A DNA stretch of 64,000 nt. Source: RPQJ01 sp044226195. Its GTDB lineage: Bacteria > Pseudomonadota > Gammaproteobacteria > Steroidobacterales > Steroidobacteraceae. Below the pieces are notes generated by a model that did no database searches, was not told where the DNA came from, and saw only the letters and a list, made by a program, of their open reading frames with translations. Location: NCBI GenBank assembly GCA_044226195.1, contig JBGAHO010000008.1:38972-102971 (forward strand), read 5' to 3'. A program made the position numbers and the translations under genes. Of this stretch, positions 24,402-32,768 are shown piece after piece (the first letter of the stretch is position 1; each line of letters opens with the position of its first letter).

Positions 24402-26219
24402 GTGAGCTCCCCACCGACCGATACGACGCATCCGGACCATTACCACCGGGTCGTCGATTGCCAGTGGGCCTGCCCGGCCCACACCGACGTCCCCGAATAC
24501 ATCCGCCTGATCGCCCTCGGAAAATTCTCGGAAGCCTACTTGGTGAACCGGGAATCCAACGTGTTCCCCGGGATCCTCGGCCGTGTGTGCGACCGCCCCT
24601 GCGAACCCGCCTGCCGGCGGGGTCGCGTCGAGGAAAAGCCGGTCGCGATCTGCCGCCTCAAGCGAGTGGCGGCCGATCACAAGGACGACATCACCCAGCG
24701 GCTCCCGGTCATCCCCAAGCAGAAGAACGGGAAACGCGTGGTCTGTATCGGCGCGGGGCCCGCTTCCTTGACGGTGGCGAACGACCTCTTGCCGCTCGGC
24801 TACGAGGTGACCGTCCTCGAGCAGTGGAACCTGGCCGGCGGCCTGATGCGGACCAACATCCCGTCGTTCCGCCTCCCCGAGTCGGTGCTCGACGAGGAGA
24901 TCGGCTACATCCAGTCCATGGGCGCCGAGATCCGCTACAACTCGCGCGTCGACTCGCTGAAGAAGCTGCTCTCCACGGGCGGCTACGACGCCGTGTTCGT
25001 CGGCAGCGGCGCGCCGAAGGGCAAGGAGCTCAAGCTGCCCGGGCGCAAGGAAGGCGAGGCGAACATCCACATCGGCATCCAGTGGCTGGAGTCGGTGGCG
25101 TTCAAGCACCTCGACCGGATCGGCGAGAAGGTGCTGATCATCGGCGTCGGCAACACGGCGATGGACTGCTGCCGCAGCTCGCTGCGCCTCGGCGCGAAAG
25201 ACGTGAAGGTGATGGCGCGCAAGCCGCGCCAGTTCTTCAAGGCCTCCGAGTGGGAACTCGAGGACGCCGAGAGCGAGAACGTCGAGATCGTCGTGAACCA
25301 CGCGCCGAAGGCGTTCGTGGTCGAGGGCGGCCGACTCAAGGGCATGACCTTCGACACCATGGAGTACGACGTCGACGCGAAGGGCCGCATCACGGCCGAG
25401 CGCGTGATCGGCGAGGCCTTCTTCCCGGCGGACGACGTGATCCTCGCGATCGGCCAGGAGAACGCGTTCCCGTGGATCGAGGACGACCTCGGCATCGAGT
25501 TCGACAAGTGGCACGTGCCGGTGGTCGATGCGACGACGTTCCAGTCGACCCGCGCGGGCGTGTTCTTCGGCGGTGACGCCGCGTTCGGCCCGAAGAACAT
25601 CATCTGGGCGGTCGAGCAGGGCCACCAGGCCGCGATCTCGATCCACAACCACTGCATGGGCCAGCCGGTCACCAGCCGCCTGCCGCCCACGATGAACCTC
25701 TCCTCGCGCAAGATGGGCCTGCACGAGTGGTCGTACAAGAACGACTACAACCCCGTCGAACGCCGGCTGGTGCCGCACGTCGGCCTCAAGGAGCGGTTCA
25801 AGAAGCTCGACATCGAAGTCGAGCTCGGCTTCGACCCGGAACAGACCGCGGCCGAGGTGCAGCGCTGCCTCAACTGCGACATCCAGACGGTGTTCGACGC
25901 GAAGCTCTGCATCGAGTGCGACGCCTGCCTGGACATCTGCCCGACCGACTGCCTCACCATCGCGAAGAACGGCGAGCCCGACGAGCTCGCGACGCGCCTG
26001 CGCGCGCCGCGCCGCAATCCGGACGAACCGCTCTACGTCTCCGCCCCGCTCAAGCAGACGGGCCGGGTGATGGTGAAGGACGAAGACCTCTGCGTTCACT
26101 GTGGACTCTGCGCCGAGCGCTGCCCGACGGCCGCCTGGGACATGCAGAAGTCCAAGATCCACCTGCCGCACGCCGAAGACCACTCATGGCCAAGCCCCAA
26201 GCAAACCCGGACCGCGTAA
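24402..26219 (+). CDS. GltD-like NAD(P)H oxidoreductase with fused 2[4Fe-4S] ferredoxin
   Basis: A 605-residue flavoprotein. Residues 15-95 are the N-terminal iron-sulfur domain of GltD-type proteins (Cys20, 24, 63, 67, 71, 84). An FAD loop (GAGPASLTVANDLLPLGYEVTVLE, about 117-140) and a second dinucleotide loop (GVGNTAMDCCRSS) follow. The C-terminus is a bacterial ferredoxin with CIECDACLDICPTDC and CVHCGLCAERCPT. It would exchange electrons between NAD(P)H and the ferredoxin end, serving the KorAB enzyme encoded just downstream, much as the third gene of korABC clusters described in aromatic degraders such as Thauera. It overlaps korA by 34 bp. Confidence 0.88.
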   Translation: MSSPPTDTTHPDHYHRVVDCQWACPAHTDVPEYIRLIALGKFSEAYLVNRESNVFPGILGRVCDRPCEPACRRGRVEEKPVAICRLKRVAADHKDDITQRLPVIPKQKNGKRVVCIGAGPASLTVANDLLPLGYEVTVLEQWNLAGGLMRTNIPSFRLPESVLDEEIGYIQSMGAEIRYNSRVDSLKKLLSTGGYDAVFVGSGAPKGKELKLPGRKEGEANIHIGIQWLESVAFKHLDRIGEKVLIIGVGNTAMDCCRSSLRLGAKDVKVMARKPRQFFKASEWELEDAESENVEIVVNHAPKAFVVEGGRLKGMTFDTMEYDVDAKGRITAERVIGEAFFPADDVILAIGQENAFPWIEDDLGIEFDKWHVPVVDATTFQSTRAGVFFGGDAAFGPKNIIWAVEQGHQAAISIHNHCMGQPVTSRLPPTMNLSSRKMGLHEWSYKNDYNPVERRLVPHVGLKERFKKLDIEVELGFDPEQTAAEVQRCLNCDIQTVFDAKLCIECDACLDICPTDCLTIAKNGEPDELATRLRAPRRNPDEPLYVSAPLKQTGRVMVKDEDLCVHCGLCAERCPTAAWDMQKSKIHLPHAEDHSWPSPKQTRTA

Positions 26220-28027
26220 ACGACTTCGTCATCAAGCTCGCCAACGTGAACGGCACCGGCTCGGCCAGTGCCAACACGCTGCTGATGAAGGCGATCTTCC
26301 GGATGGGCATTCCGGTGATGGGAAAGAACTATTTCCCGTCGAACATCCAGGGCCTGCCCACCTGGTACGAGATCCGCGTCACCAAGGACGGCTACGTCGC
26401 CCGCTCCGGCCGCGTCGACCTGATGGTCGCGATGAACGCCGAGACCTACCCGAAGGACGTGCGTGAGGTCAGCCCCGGCGGCTTCCTCATCTACGACTCG
26501 ACGTGGCCGCGCTCGGCGCTGCTCGCGCGCGAGGACATCACCATCCTCGGCGCGCCGCTCGCGAAGATCTGCAACGAGAACTTCGTCGGCGTGCGCAACC
26601 GCATCCTGATGAAGAACGTCATGTATGCAGGCCTGCTCGCCGCGCTGCTCGACATCGAGGTCGAGGTCATCCGCCAGCTGCTCACCGAGAGCTACGCCAA
26701 GAAGCCCGCGCTGGTCGAGGCCAACATGAAGGCCGTCCAGCTCGGGTACGACTACGCCAAGGCCAGCCTGCCCTGCCCGCTGCCGCTGCGCGTGGAGCGC
26801 ATGGACAGGACGAAGGGCCACATCATGATCGACGGCAACACCGCGGCCGGCCTCGGTGCCGTGTACGCGGGCGCCACCGTCGCGCCGTGGTACCCGATCA
26901 CGCCGTCCACCTCGCTGATGGATTCGTTCAAGACGTTCTGCGCGAAGCTGCGGGTCGACCCGGAGACCGGCGCCAACAATTACGCAGTCATCCAGGCCGA
27001 GGACGAGCTGTCGGCGATCGGCATGGTGCTCGGCGCGAACTGGAACGGCGCGCGCGCCTTCACGGCCACCAGCGGCCCCGGGATCTCGCTGATGAGCGAG
27101 TTCATCGGCCTCGCCTACTACGCCGAGATCCCGGCGGTGCTGTTCGACGTGCAGCGCGTCGGCCCGTCGACGGGCATGCCGACGCGCACGCAGCAGTGCG
27201 ACATCCTGCTCTGCGCGTACGCGTCGCACGGCGACACCAAGCACATCCTGCTGTTCCCCTCGAACCCCGAGGAGTGCTTCTACATGACGGTGCAGGCGTT
27301 CGACCTCGCCGAGCGCCTGCAGACGCCGGTGTTCGTGCTGTCGGACCTCGACATCGGCATGAACGACTGGATGTGCAAGGACCTCGTCTGGGACGATGCC
27401 TATCGCCCGGACCGCGGCAAGGTGCTCTCGAAGGACGAGATCGAGGCGCTGCCGAAGTTCCACCGCTACCTCGACAAGGACGACGACGGCATTCCATACC
27501 GCACCCTGCCGGGCGTGACGCCGAAGGGCGCGTACTTCACGCGCGGCTCCGGCCACAACCAGTACGGCGGCTACACCGAGGACAGCACCGAGTACCAGGT
27601 GGTGATGGAGCGGCTGCTGCGCAAGTTCAAGCGCGCCAGGGCGCTGGTGCCGCCGCCGGTGATCGAGGCGACCGGCACGAGCAACATCGGCCTCGTCGCC
27701 GTCGGCAGCAGCCGCGGCGCCGTCAACGAGGCGCGCGACATCCTCGCGAAGCGCGGCATCCCGGTCGACTACATGCGCATCAAGGCCTTCCCGTTCACCA
27801 AGGAAGTGGAAGCCTTCATGGCCGCGCACGAGAAGATCTTCGTCGTCGAGCAGAACCGCGACGCGCAGCTGCGCTCGCTGCTCACGCTCGAGACCGACGT
27901 GCCGAAGAACAAGCTGTACTCGATCCTGCACTACAGCGGCCTGCCGATGACCTCCAAGGAGATCGTCGAGGCCGTGCTCGCGGAGCTGGGCGACGCCAAG
28001 CGCGCCTCCCTCGCCGCCGCCCACTGA
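26186..28027 (+). CDS. 2-oxoacid:acceptor oxidoreductase, gamma-alpha fusion (KorA-like)
   Basis: A 613-residue subunit of a thiamine diphosphate enzyme that decarboxylates a 2-oxoacid oxidatively, probably 2-oxoglutarate. Residues about 10-200 are the gamma domain (NGTGSASANTLLMKAIFRMGIPV); from about 210 the alpha domain follows (IDGNTAAGLGAVYAGATVAPWYPITPSTSL, ATSGPGISLMSEFIGLAYYAEIP) and a C-terminal swivel region with VEQNRDAQLRSLL. This gamma-alpha fusion is the KorA form of two-subunit enzymes. ATG 26186 starts inside the preceding gene; the overlap suggests translational coupling. Confidence 0.92.
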   Translation: MAKPQANPDRVNDFVIKLANVNGTGSASANTLLMKAIFRMGIPVMGKNYFPSNIQGLPTWYEIRVTKDGYVARSGRVDLMVAMNAETYPKDVREVSPGGFLIYDSTWPRSALLAREDITILGAPLAKICNENFVGVRNRILMKNVMYAGLLAALLDIEVEVIRQLLTESYAKKPALVEANMKAVQLGYDYAKASLPCPLPLRVERMDRTKGHIMIDGNTAAGLGAVYAGATVAPWYPITPSTSLMDSFKTFCAKLRVDPETGANNYAVIQAEDELSAIGMVLGANWNGARAFTATSGPGISLMSEFIGLAYYAEIPAVLFDVQRVGPSTGMPTRTQQCDILLCAYASHGDTKHILLFPSNPEECFYMTVQAFDLAERLQTPVFVLSDLDIGMNDWMCKDLVWDDAYRPDRGKVLSKDEIEALPKFHRYLDKDDDGIPYRTLPGVTPKGAYFTRGSGHNQYGGYTEDSTEYQVVMERLLRKFKRARALVPPPVIEATGTSNIGLVAVGSSRGAVNEARDILAKRGIPVDYMRIKAFPFTKEVEAFMAAHEKIFVVEQNRDAQLRSLLTLETDVPKNKLYSILHYSGLPMTSKEIVEAVLAELGDAKRASLAAAH

Positions 28028-28046
28028 TTCCCGGGGACCCGCGACC

Positions 28047-29102
28047 ATGTCCTTCATCAACAAGCCGAAAGTCCGCCACCCCGACCTGCCGAAGAACGAG
28101 CTCGGTCTCACCCGCCGCGACTACGAGGGCGCGATGTCGACCCTGTGCGCCGGCTGCGGCCACGACTCGGTCACCTCCGCGATCATCCAGGCGATCTGGG
28201 AGCTCGGCATCCGCCCCGAGCAGCTCGCCAAGCTGTCCGGCATCGGCTGCTCGTCGAAGACCACGGCGTATTTCGCGAGCGGGGCCCACGGCTTCAACGG
28301 CGTGCACGGCCGCATGCCGTCGGTCGCGACCGGTGCCAACGCCGCCAACCGCGACCTGGTCTATCTCGGCGTGTCGGGCGACGGCGACTCGCTGTCGATC
28401 GGCTTCGGCCAGTTCGCGCACGCGATCCGCCGCAACGTGAACATGCTGTACGTCTGCGAGAACAACGGCGTGTACGGGCTCACCAAGGGCCAGTTCTCCG
28501 CCTCGGCCGACATCGGCACCAAGTCGAAGAAGGGCGAGGAGAACCAGCAGGCGCCGGTCGACCCCTGCCTCGCGGCGCTGTCGCTCGGCGGCACGTTCAT
28601 CGCGCGCAGCTTCTCCGGCGACCGCGACCAGCTGGTGCCGCTGATCAAGGCCGGCCTGATGCACAAGGGCTTCGCGATGATCGACGTCATCTCGCCCTGC
28701 GTCACCTTCAACGACCACGTCGGTTCCACGAAGAGCTACGCGTTCACGCGCGAGCACTACCAGGAAGCCGTGCATGCCGACTACATCCCGGTGCGCGAGG
28801 AGATCCGCGCGAGCTACGCGGAGGGTGACGTGCTGCCCGTGCAGATGCACGACGGCAGCTCGCTGCTGCTGCGCAAGCTCGACCGGAACTACGACCCGAC
28901 CCACCGCGGCAAGGCGTTCGAATACCTGCGCACCAGGCTGCGCGAGGGCGAGCACGTCACGGGCCTGATCTACGTGCAGGAGAGCACCAAGGACATGCAC
29001 GACATGATGGGAACGACCGCCGTGCCGCTGAACCAGGTCCCGTACGAGAAACTGCACGGCGGCCAGGCGGCGCTGACCAAGGTCCTCGGCCGCTACGCCT
29101 GA
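28047..29102 (+). CDS. 2-oxoacid:acceptor oxidoreductase beta subunit (KorB-like)
   Basis: The 351-residue thiamine diphosphate-binding subunit. Cluster ligands Cys34 and Cys37 (CAGCGHDS), Cys68 (GIGCSSK) and a later Cys in ISPCVTFND are the single [4Fe-4S] set of two-subunit enzymes. The cofactor motif is GDGDSLSIG (111-119) with ENNGVYGLTKGQ downstream. The DPCLAALSLGGTFIARSF segment also fits. It starts 19 bp after korA. Substrate preference (2-oxoglutarate or pyruvate) is inferred from similarity to KorB only. Confidence 0.93.
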   Translation: MSFINKPKVRHPDLPKNELGLTRRDYEGAMSTLCAGCGHDSVTSAIIQAIWELGIRPEQLAKLSGIGCSSKTTAYFASGAHGFNGVHGRMPSVATGANAANRDLVYLGVSGDGDSLSIGFGQFAHAIRRNVNMLYVCENNGVYGLTKGQFSASADIGTKSKKGEENQQAPVDPCLAALSLGGTFIARSFSGDRDQLVPLIKAGLMHKGFAMIDVISPCVTFNDHVGSTKSYAFTREHYQEAVHADYIPVREEIRASYAEGDVLPVQMHDGSSLLLRKLDRNYDPTHRGKAFEYLRTRLREGEHVTGLIYVQESTKDMHDMMGTTAVPLNQVPYEKLHGGQAALTKVLGRYA

Positions 29103-29106
29103 ACGC

Positions 29107-29676
29107 GTGCGGCCGGCGCTGTTCCTCGTCGCCCTGCTGCTGGCGCCGGTCGCGTCGGCCGACGCCGTCTACCGCTGGACGGACGCGGACGGCGTCATCC
29201 ACATCTCGAGCGAGAAGCCGCCGGCCGGCGTGCAGGCCGAGCGCATCGAAGTGCGCGCGAGCCACGGCTCGGGCAGCCGCACCTCGTCCAGCGCGCGCGG
29301 ATCGGCCGGCGCACGCCCCGCCGCGAGCCCGCAGCAGGTCGCCCAGCGCGAGGAAGTGCTCGGCAGCCTGCGCACCCGCGAGTGCGTGATCGCGCTCGAA
29401 TCGCTCGACCGGCTCACCAGCGGCTCGCAGCCGACCAGCCCGGCCGAACTGCGCCGGCTGCAGCAGACCGCCGAGCTCAACTGCAGCAAGGACCCGGTGC
29501 GCCGGCGCGAGCAGGAGGACATGGCGGCGAAGCTGCGCGTCGCGAACAGCCAGACCTGCGTCGACGCGCGCAACCGGCTGGCGGCCCTGCTGGAACCCGG
29601 CGCCAAGCCGACGCGTGAGCAGCTGAAGTCCCTGCAGGAATTCGTCGAGGCCCACTGCACGGCGCCGGTGCGCTGA
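29107..29676 (+). CDS. DUF4124 domain secreted protein
   Basis: A 189-residue protein starting at GTG 29107, 4 bp after korB. A signal peptide ends at ASA-DA (about residue 18). It is followed directly by the DUF4124 signature AVYRWTDADGVIHISSEKPPAGVQAERI. A Ser/Arg-rich linker precedes a helical region with four cysteines (TRECVIAL, LNCSKD, QTCVDA, AHCTAP), possibly two disulfides. Function unknown; proteins of this kind are common single-domain periplasmic proteins in Proteobacteria. Confidence 0.82.
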   Translation: MRPALFLVALLLAPVASADAVYRWTDADGVIHISSEKPPAGVQAERIEVRASHGSGSRTSSSARGSAGARPAASPQQVAQREEVLGSLRTRECVIALESLDRLTSGSQPTSPAELRRLQQTAELNCSKDPVRRREQEDMAAKLRVANSQTCVDARNRLAALLEPGAKPTREQLKSLQEFVEAHCTAPVR

Positions 29677-29683
29677 GCGCACC

Positions 29684-30613
29684 GTGTCCGCGTCCACCGC
29701 CTGGGTCGCCATCGTCAACCCGACGTCCGGGCGGGCGCGCTCCGGGCGCAGCTGGCCGCAGGTCGCGCAGGCGTTGCGGCGGCGGGGCGTCGTCTTCGAG
29801 GAAGTGCTGACCACGGCGCCCGGCGCCGGACGCGAACTGGCGCGACGCGCGGTGAGCGACGGCGGGCGTCACCTGCTCGCCGTGGGTGGCGACGGCTCGG
29901 TGCACGACGTGCTCAACGGGCTGATGTCGGTGCCGCTGCCACCGGGCGACCGCGTGACGCTGGCCCCGGTGCCGCTCGGCACGGGCAACGACTGGGCGCG
30001 GACGCTCGGCATCCCGCGCGACCCGGACGGCATCGCCGCCACCGTCGCTTCCGGTCGCACGCTCGAGCACGACGTCGGCCAGCTCGATTTCGAGGCGGTG
30101 GACGGCGATCGGCCGTCGCGCCAGTGGTTCATCAACGTGGCCGGCGCCGGCTTCGATTCCCACGTGATCGAGCGGCTGCCCACGCACGTCGAATCGCCGC
30201 TCGCCTATCTCCTTGGCGCGTTGCGTGAACTGCAGGGTTACCGGGCGCCCCGCTTCCGAATCCAGGGCGACGGCGGCAATCTCGACGAGCGCCTGTTGCT
30301 GACGTTCATCGCCAACGGCCGGTACTGCGGCAATCGCATGCACGTCGCGCCCCAGGCGCAGGTGGACGACGGGTGCTTCGACGTCGTGGCCATCCGCGAA
30401 GTCGGCCTGCTGACGGCCCTGACCAAGCTCGCGAAGCTCTACCGCGGCACGCTGCGCGGCGATCCCCTGGTGTGGGAGACGCGCTGCTCGCGGCTGCAGG
30501 TCGCGACGGACAGGCCGACCGCGGTCGAGGCCGATGGACAGGTGGTGGGGCGGACGCCGGTGACGGTCTCGCTGCGGCCGAAGGCGCTGCGGGCCGTGTG
30601 TGGCGGCGGCTAG
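29684..30613 (+). CDS. Diacylglycerol/lipid kinase family protein (YegS/DagK-like)
   Basis: A 309-residue lipid kinase of the DAGK catalytic family, which phosphorylates a lipid hydroxyl with ATP. Seen: an N-terminal VAIVNPTSGRARSG, the nucleotide-binding loop VGGDGSVHDVLNGL and PLGTGNDWARTLG, and the downstream INVAGAGFD and FIANGRYCG segments typical of the YegS/LCB5 fold. The C-terminal DGQVVGRTPVTVSL is also conserved. GTG start at 29684, 7 bp after the preceding stop. The lipid substrate is not determinable. Its stop overlaps the convergent LuxR gene. Confidence 0.9.
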   Translation: MSASTAWVAIVNPTSGRARSGRSWPQVAQALRRRGVVFEEVLTTAPGAGRELARRAVSDGGRHLLAVGGDGSVHDVLNGLMSVPLPPGDRVTLAPVPLGTGNDWARTLGIPRDPDGIAATVASGRTLEHDVGQLDFEAVDGDRPSRQWFINVAGAGFDSHVIERLPTHVESPLAYLLGALRELQGYRAPRFRIQGDGGNLDERLLLTFIANGRYCGNRMHVAPQAQVDDGCFDVVAIREVGLLTALTKLAKLYRGTLRGDPLVWETRCSRLQVATDRPTAVEADGQVVGRTPVTVSLRPKALRAVCGGG

Positions 30614-31287
30614 AGCGCGTGCGGGCCGAGCGCGAGCATCTGCATCAGCTCGGCCTGGGACGCGACGCCGCACTTGGCGAAGATCTTCTTCAGGTGCGAA
30701 CGCACCGTGTTGAGCGACAGGCCGAGCGCGCTCGCCGTCTGCTCGACCGACAGCCCGCCGTACAGGCTCGCCGCGACGTCGGTCTGCGCGCGGGTCAGCT
30801 CGTAGACCTCGCGCAACACGGTCGACGAGATCTCCCGCGTGTCGCCGAGGCCGCAGATCAGCACCACGTAGGCGACGTCCCAGTGGGCGAGGCGATCGCC
30901 GACCGGCGTGACGGCCACGCGGAACGCGGGCGCGTACCGTCGACGCACGCGCACGCCGAGGCTGGCCGGGGCGGACTGCGGTTCGCGGGCCTGGCGTGAG
31001 AGCAGGTCGTTGAGACGGCGCTGTGCTTCGGCGTCGGCGAAGGCGAAGCGGCCGGCGCGCAACGCGATGCCGTCGCCCGTGGTGAGCGCACGCCGCGCCT
31101 CCGGGTTGCCGCCGAGGACCGCCAGGTCCTCATCCAGCAGCAGCACGCCGTGATCGAGACGGTCGCAGAGCAGGCCGAGCAATCCGTCGACGGCCGCCCG
31201 CTGGGCCGACAGGCCCGTGGACTTGCCTGCAACTTCCCGCGTGGCGGCGGTGGATCGGCTGCGGGTCCGGATCGCTCTGGTGGACAT
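30610..31287 (-). CDS. LuxR-family transcriptional regulator
   Basis: A 225-residue regulator. The C-terminal LuxR HTH is clear (YELTRAQTDVAASLYGGLSVEQTASALGLSLNTVRSHLKKIFAKCGV, about 163-207). The N-terminal part (DHGVLLLDEDLAVLGGNPEARRAL) reads like a PAS-type sensory domain with no visible cofactor ligand. I chose ATG 31287 over an upstream in-frame start at 31338, since the first codons there look random. Target genes unknown; the 474-bp gap upstream may hold its own promoter. Confidence 0.82.
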   Translation of the reverse strand: MSTRAIRTRSRSTAATREVAGKSTGLSAQRAAVDGLLGLLCDRLDHGVLLLDEDLAVLGGNPEARRALTTGDGIALRAGRFAFADAEAQRRLNDLLSRQAREPQSAPASLGVRVRRRYAPAFRVAVTPVGDRLAHWDVAYVVLICGLGDTREISSTVLREVYELTRAQTDVAASLYGGLSVEQTASALGLSLNTVRSHLKKIFAKCGVASQAELMQMLALGPHAL

Positions 31288-31588
31288 TCCCGTTCGTCGG
31301 TGCGCACCCACACGGTGCGTGGTTTGACTAGACCACAAACGCGCGCGCCAAGAGAATTACCCAGGTGGGTGATTGATGCGGCTTTGCACGAGATTTGCGC
31401 AGATCGAAGGCGTCTCGGCACCGATCGCAGCCAATTCGCCGCACCCATCTGGGTACTTTCCACGAGTCCCGCGGCAGGCCGTCACGGTTCCGGGCCCCGG
31501 GGCCGGTCGATCCGTTGCGGTGCAAAAAATCACGACTCCGTCATGGACTTGTCGCGGCGCAGCAATCAAAATTCGCGATGATCCTAAA

Positions 31589-31605
31589 CGTACCGCTTTG
31601 GTACG
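31589..31605. promoter_or_regulatory. Perfect 6-bp inverted repeat before a small ORF
   Basis: CGTACC-GCTTT-GGTACG, arms at 31589-31594 and 31600-31605, 20 bp upstream of a 25-codon ORF. The spacing fits a small operator or leader hairpin. The surrounding 31288-31761 interval is lower in GC than its neighbours and has no other gene that I can support. Confidence 0.35.
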
Positions 31606-31625
31606 AATAGCTGGAGCATCCAACC

Positions 31626-31703
31626 ATGGAAGTTGCCGCCCTCGTGCTGATTGGTTCGGTCGTGGCTTGGTTTGTGGAAGAAATTCGCACCGACGAAGTC
31701 TGA
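31626..31703 (+). CDS. Possible 25-residue membrane microprotein
   Basis: ATG 31626 to TGA 31703 encodes 25 residues: a hydrophobic stretch (VAALVLIGSVVAWFV) flanked by one Glu and followed by the acidic tail EEIRTDEV, the profile of a single-TM microprotein. A GGAG lies 10 bp before the ATG (31613-31616). It sits alone in a 474-bp gap. No homologue comes to mind; such an ORF can occur by chance. Confidence 0.35.
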   Translation: MEVAALVLIGSVVAWFVEEIRTDEV

Positions 31704-31761
31704 CCCACGGTCTCGGCCGGGTCGTTCCCGGCTGCCCGGTGACGGGGTGTAAGGTGTGCCG

Positions 31762-32163
31762 ATGAACACACCTGCCCTCGTCACCCACCGCGGTGGCTGC
31801 CACTGCGGTGCCGTGCGCTTCGAGGTCGACGCCCCGGCGCGCCTCACCGCCCACGACTGCAACTGCTCCATCTGCCGCATGACCGGCTACCAGCACCTCA
31901 TCGTGCCGGCGAGCCGCTTCCGCCTGTTGCAGGGCGGCGAGTCGCTGCACGAATACGGTTTCAATACCGGGACGGCGCGACACTTGTTCTGTCGCGTGTG
32001 CGGGATCAAGTCGTTCTATGTGCCACGCTCGAACCCGGACGGGTTCAGCGTCAACGTGCGCTGCCTGGACGAAGGCTCGGTGGAAGCCCTGGCGATCGAG
32101 CCCTTCGACGGCCGGCACTGGGAGCAGTCAGCGGACATCCTCCGCCCCCTCTCCGCCGGCTGA
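31762..32163 (+). CDS. GFA/CENP-V family zinc protein
   Basis: A 133-residue protein of the glutathione-dependent formaldehyde-activating (GFA) fold. Zinc-binding cysteine groups are GGCHCGAVRF, DCNCSICRMTG and LFCRVCGIKSFY, spaced as in the family. The middle holds EYGFNTGTARH. Many members are of unknown function, so formaldehyde-glutathione chemistry should not be assumed. ATG 31762 is chosen over a GTG two codons upstream. The last few codons lie within the left end of the 172-bp tandem duplication. Confidence 0.87.
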   Translation: MNTPALVTHRGGCHCGAVRFEVDAPARLTAHDCNCSICRMTGYQHLIVPASRFRLLQGGESLHEYGFNTGTARHLFCRVCGIKSFYVPRSNPDGFSVNVRCLDEGSVEALAIEPFDGRHWEQSADILRPLSAG

Positions 32164-32323
32164 GGACTGCCTCAGGCCGCGCGCTCCTTCTGTTCCGGCT
32201 TGTAAGGCGCGATCGTCTGGCTCGCGGTGACGCCCTTGAGATTGCTCGACACTTCCGGCACCGCTGCCTTGCGGGCCGCCACGGCGCGCGCACGGGCCAG
32301 CTGCGCCTCGGCGGCGGCTTCTG
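32152..32323. repeat. Tandem duplication, unit 1 (172 bp)
   Basis: First of two adjacent 172-bp units with about a dozen base differences. It holds the last codons of the GFA gene and a 5'-truncated copy of the 3' half of the neighbouring small-protein gene, on the minus strand. The truncated copy keeps the peptide almost unchanged (two residue differences over about 48) but has no start codon of its own. Confidence 0.9.
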
Positions 32324-32495
32324 TCCGCCGGTTGAGGACGGCCTCAGGCCGCGCGCTCCTTCTGCTCCGGCTTGTACGGCGAGATCGTCTGGCTGGCGGT
32401 GACACCCTTGAGATTGCTCGACACTTCCGGCACGGCCGCCTTGCGGGCCGCCGCGGCGCGCGCACGGGCCAGCTGGGCCTCGGCGGCGGCTTCCC
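32324..32495. repeat. Tandem duplication, unit 2 (172 bp)
   Basis: Second unit of the direct repeat, at a constant offset of 172 bp from unit 1. It contains the genuine 3' half of the 76-residue membrane protein gene. Its left edge copies the end of the GFA gene (TCCGCCGG plus TGAGGA). Confidence 0.9.
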
Positions 32496-32574
32496 GTTCC
32501 GCGCGCTTGCGTACACCGAGGAAAAGCAGCAGGCCGCCGCAGGCTGCGGCAATGATCACGAGTACGATGGTCAC
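32344..32574 (-). CDS. Small single-TM protein of unknown function
   Basis: A 76-residue protein: an N-terminal TM helix (MTIVLVIIAAACGGLLLFLGV), then an Arg/Ala-rich helix likely to form a short coiled coil (RKRAEREAAAEAQLARARAA), then a polar tail (VPEVSSNLKGVTASQTISPYKPEQKE). Its 3' part is duplicated downstream as a 172-bp tandem repeat. Function unknown. The 194-bp stretch 32575-32768 upstream holds no gene that I can see. Confidence 0.6.
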   Translation of the reverse strand: MTIVLVIIAAACGGLLLFLGVRKRAEREAAAEAQLARARAAAARKAAVPEVSSNLKGVTASQTISPYKPEQKERAA

Positions 32575-32768
32575 GGCGACCCCTTCGCGTGGTGAGGACG
32601 AACCCGACGCGCCGGTCTGACCCCCGGCGCGTACCCCTGAACCCTGTGTACCGACGATACGCCTGAAGCCGGACCTTGGACACCGGATTTAAAGGGCCCG
32701 ACTCACAGAAATCGGGCTTGCCGAACGGGCCAGCCCGGGCGGCCGGCAGCGCCGACCGCCCGGATCCG

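Noticed and set aside
31373..31765. Plus-strand open frame of 130 codons in the gap after the LuxR gene
   Set aside because: No ribosome binding site, no motif, and overlapping frames look equally open.
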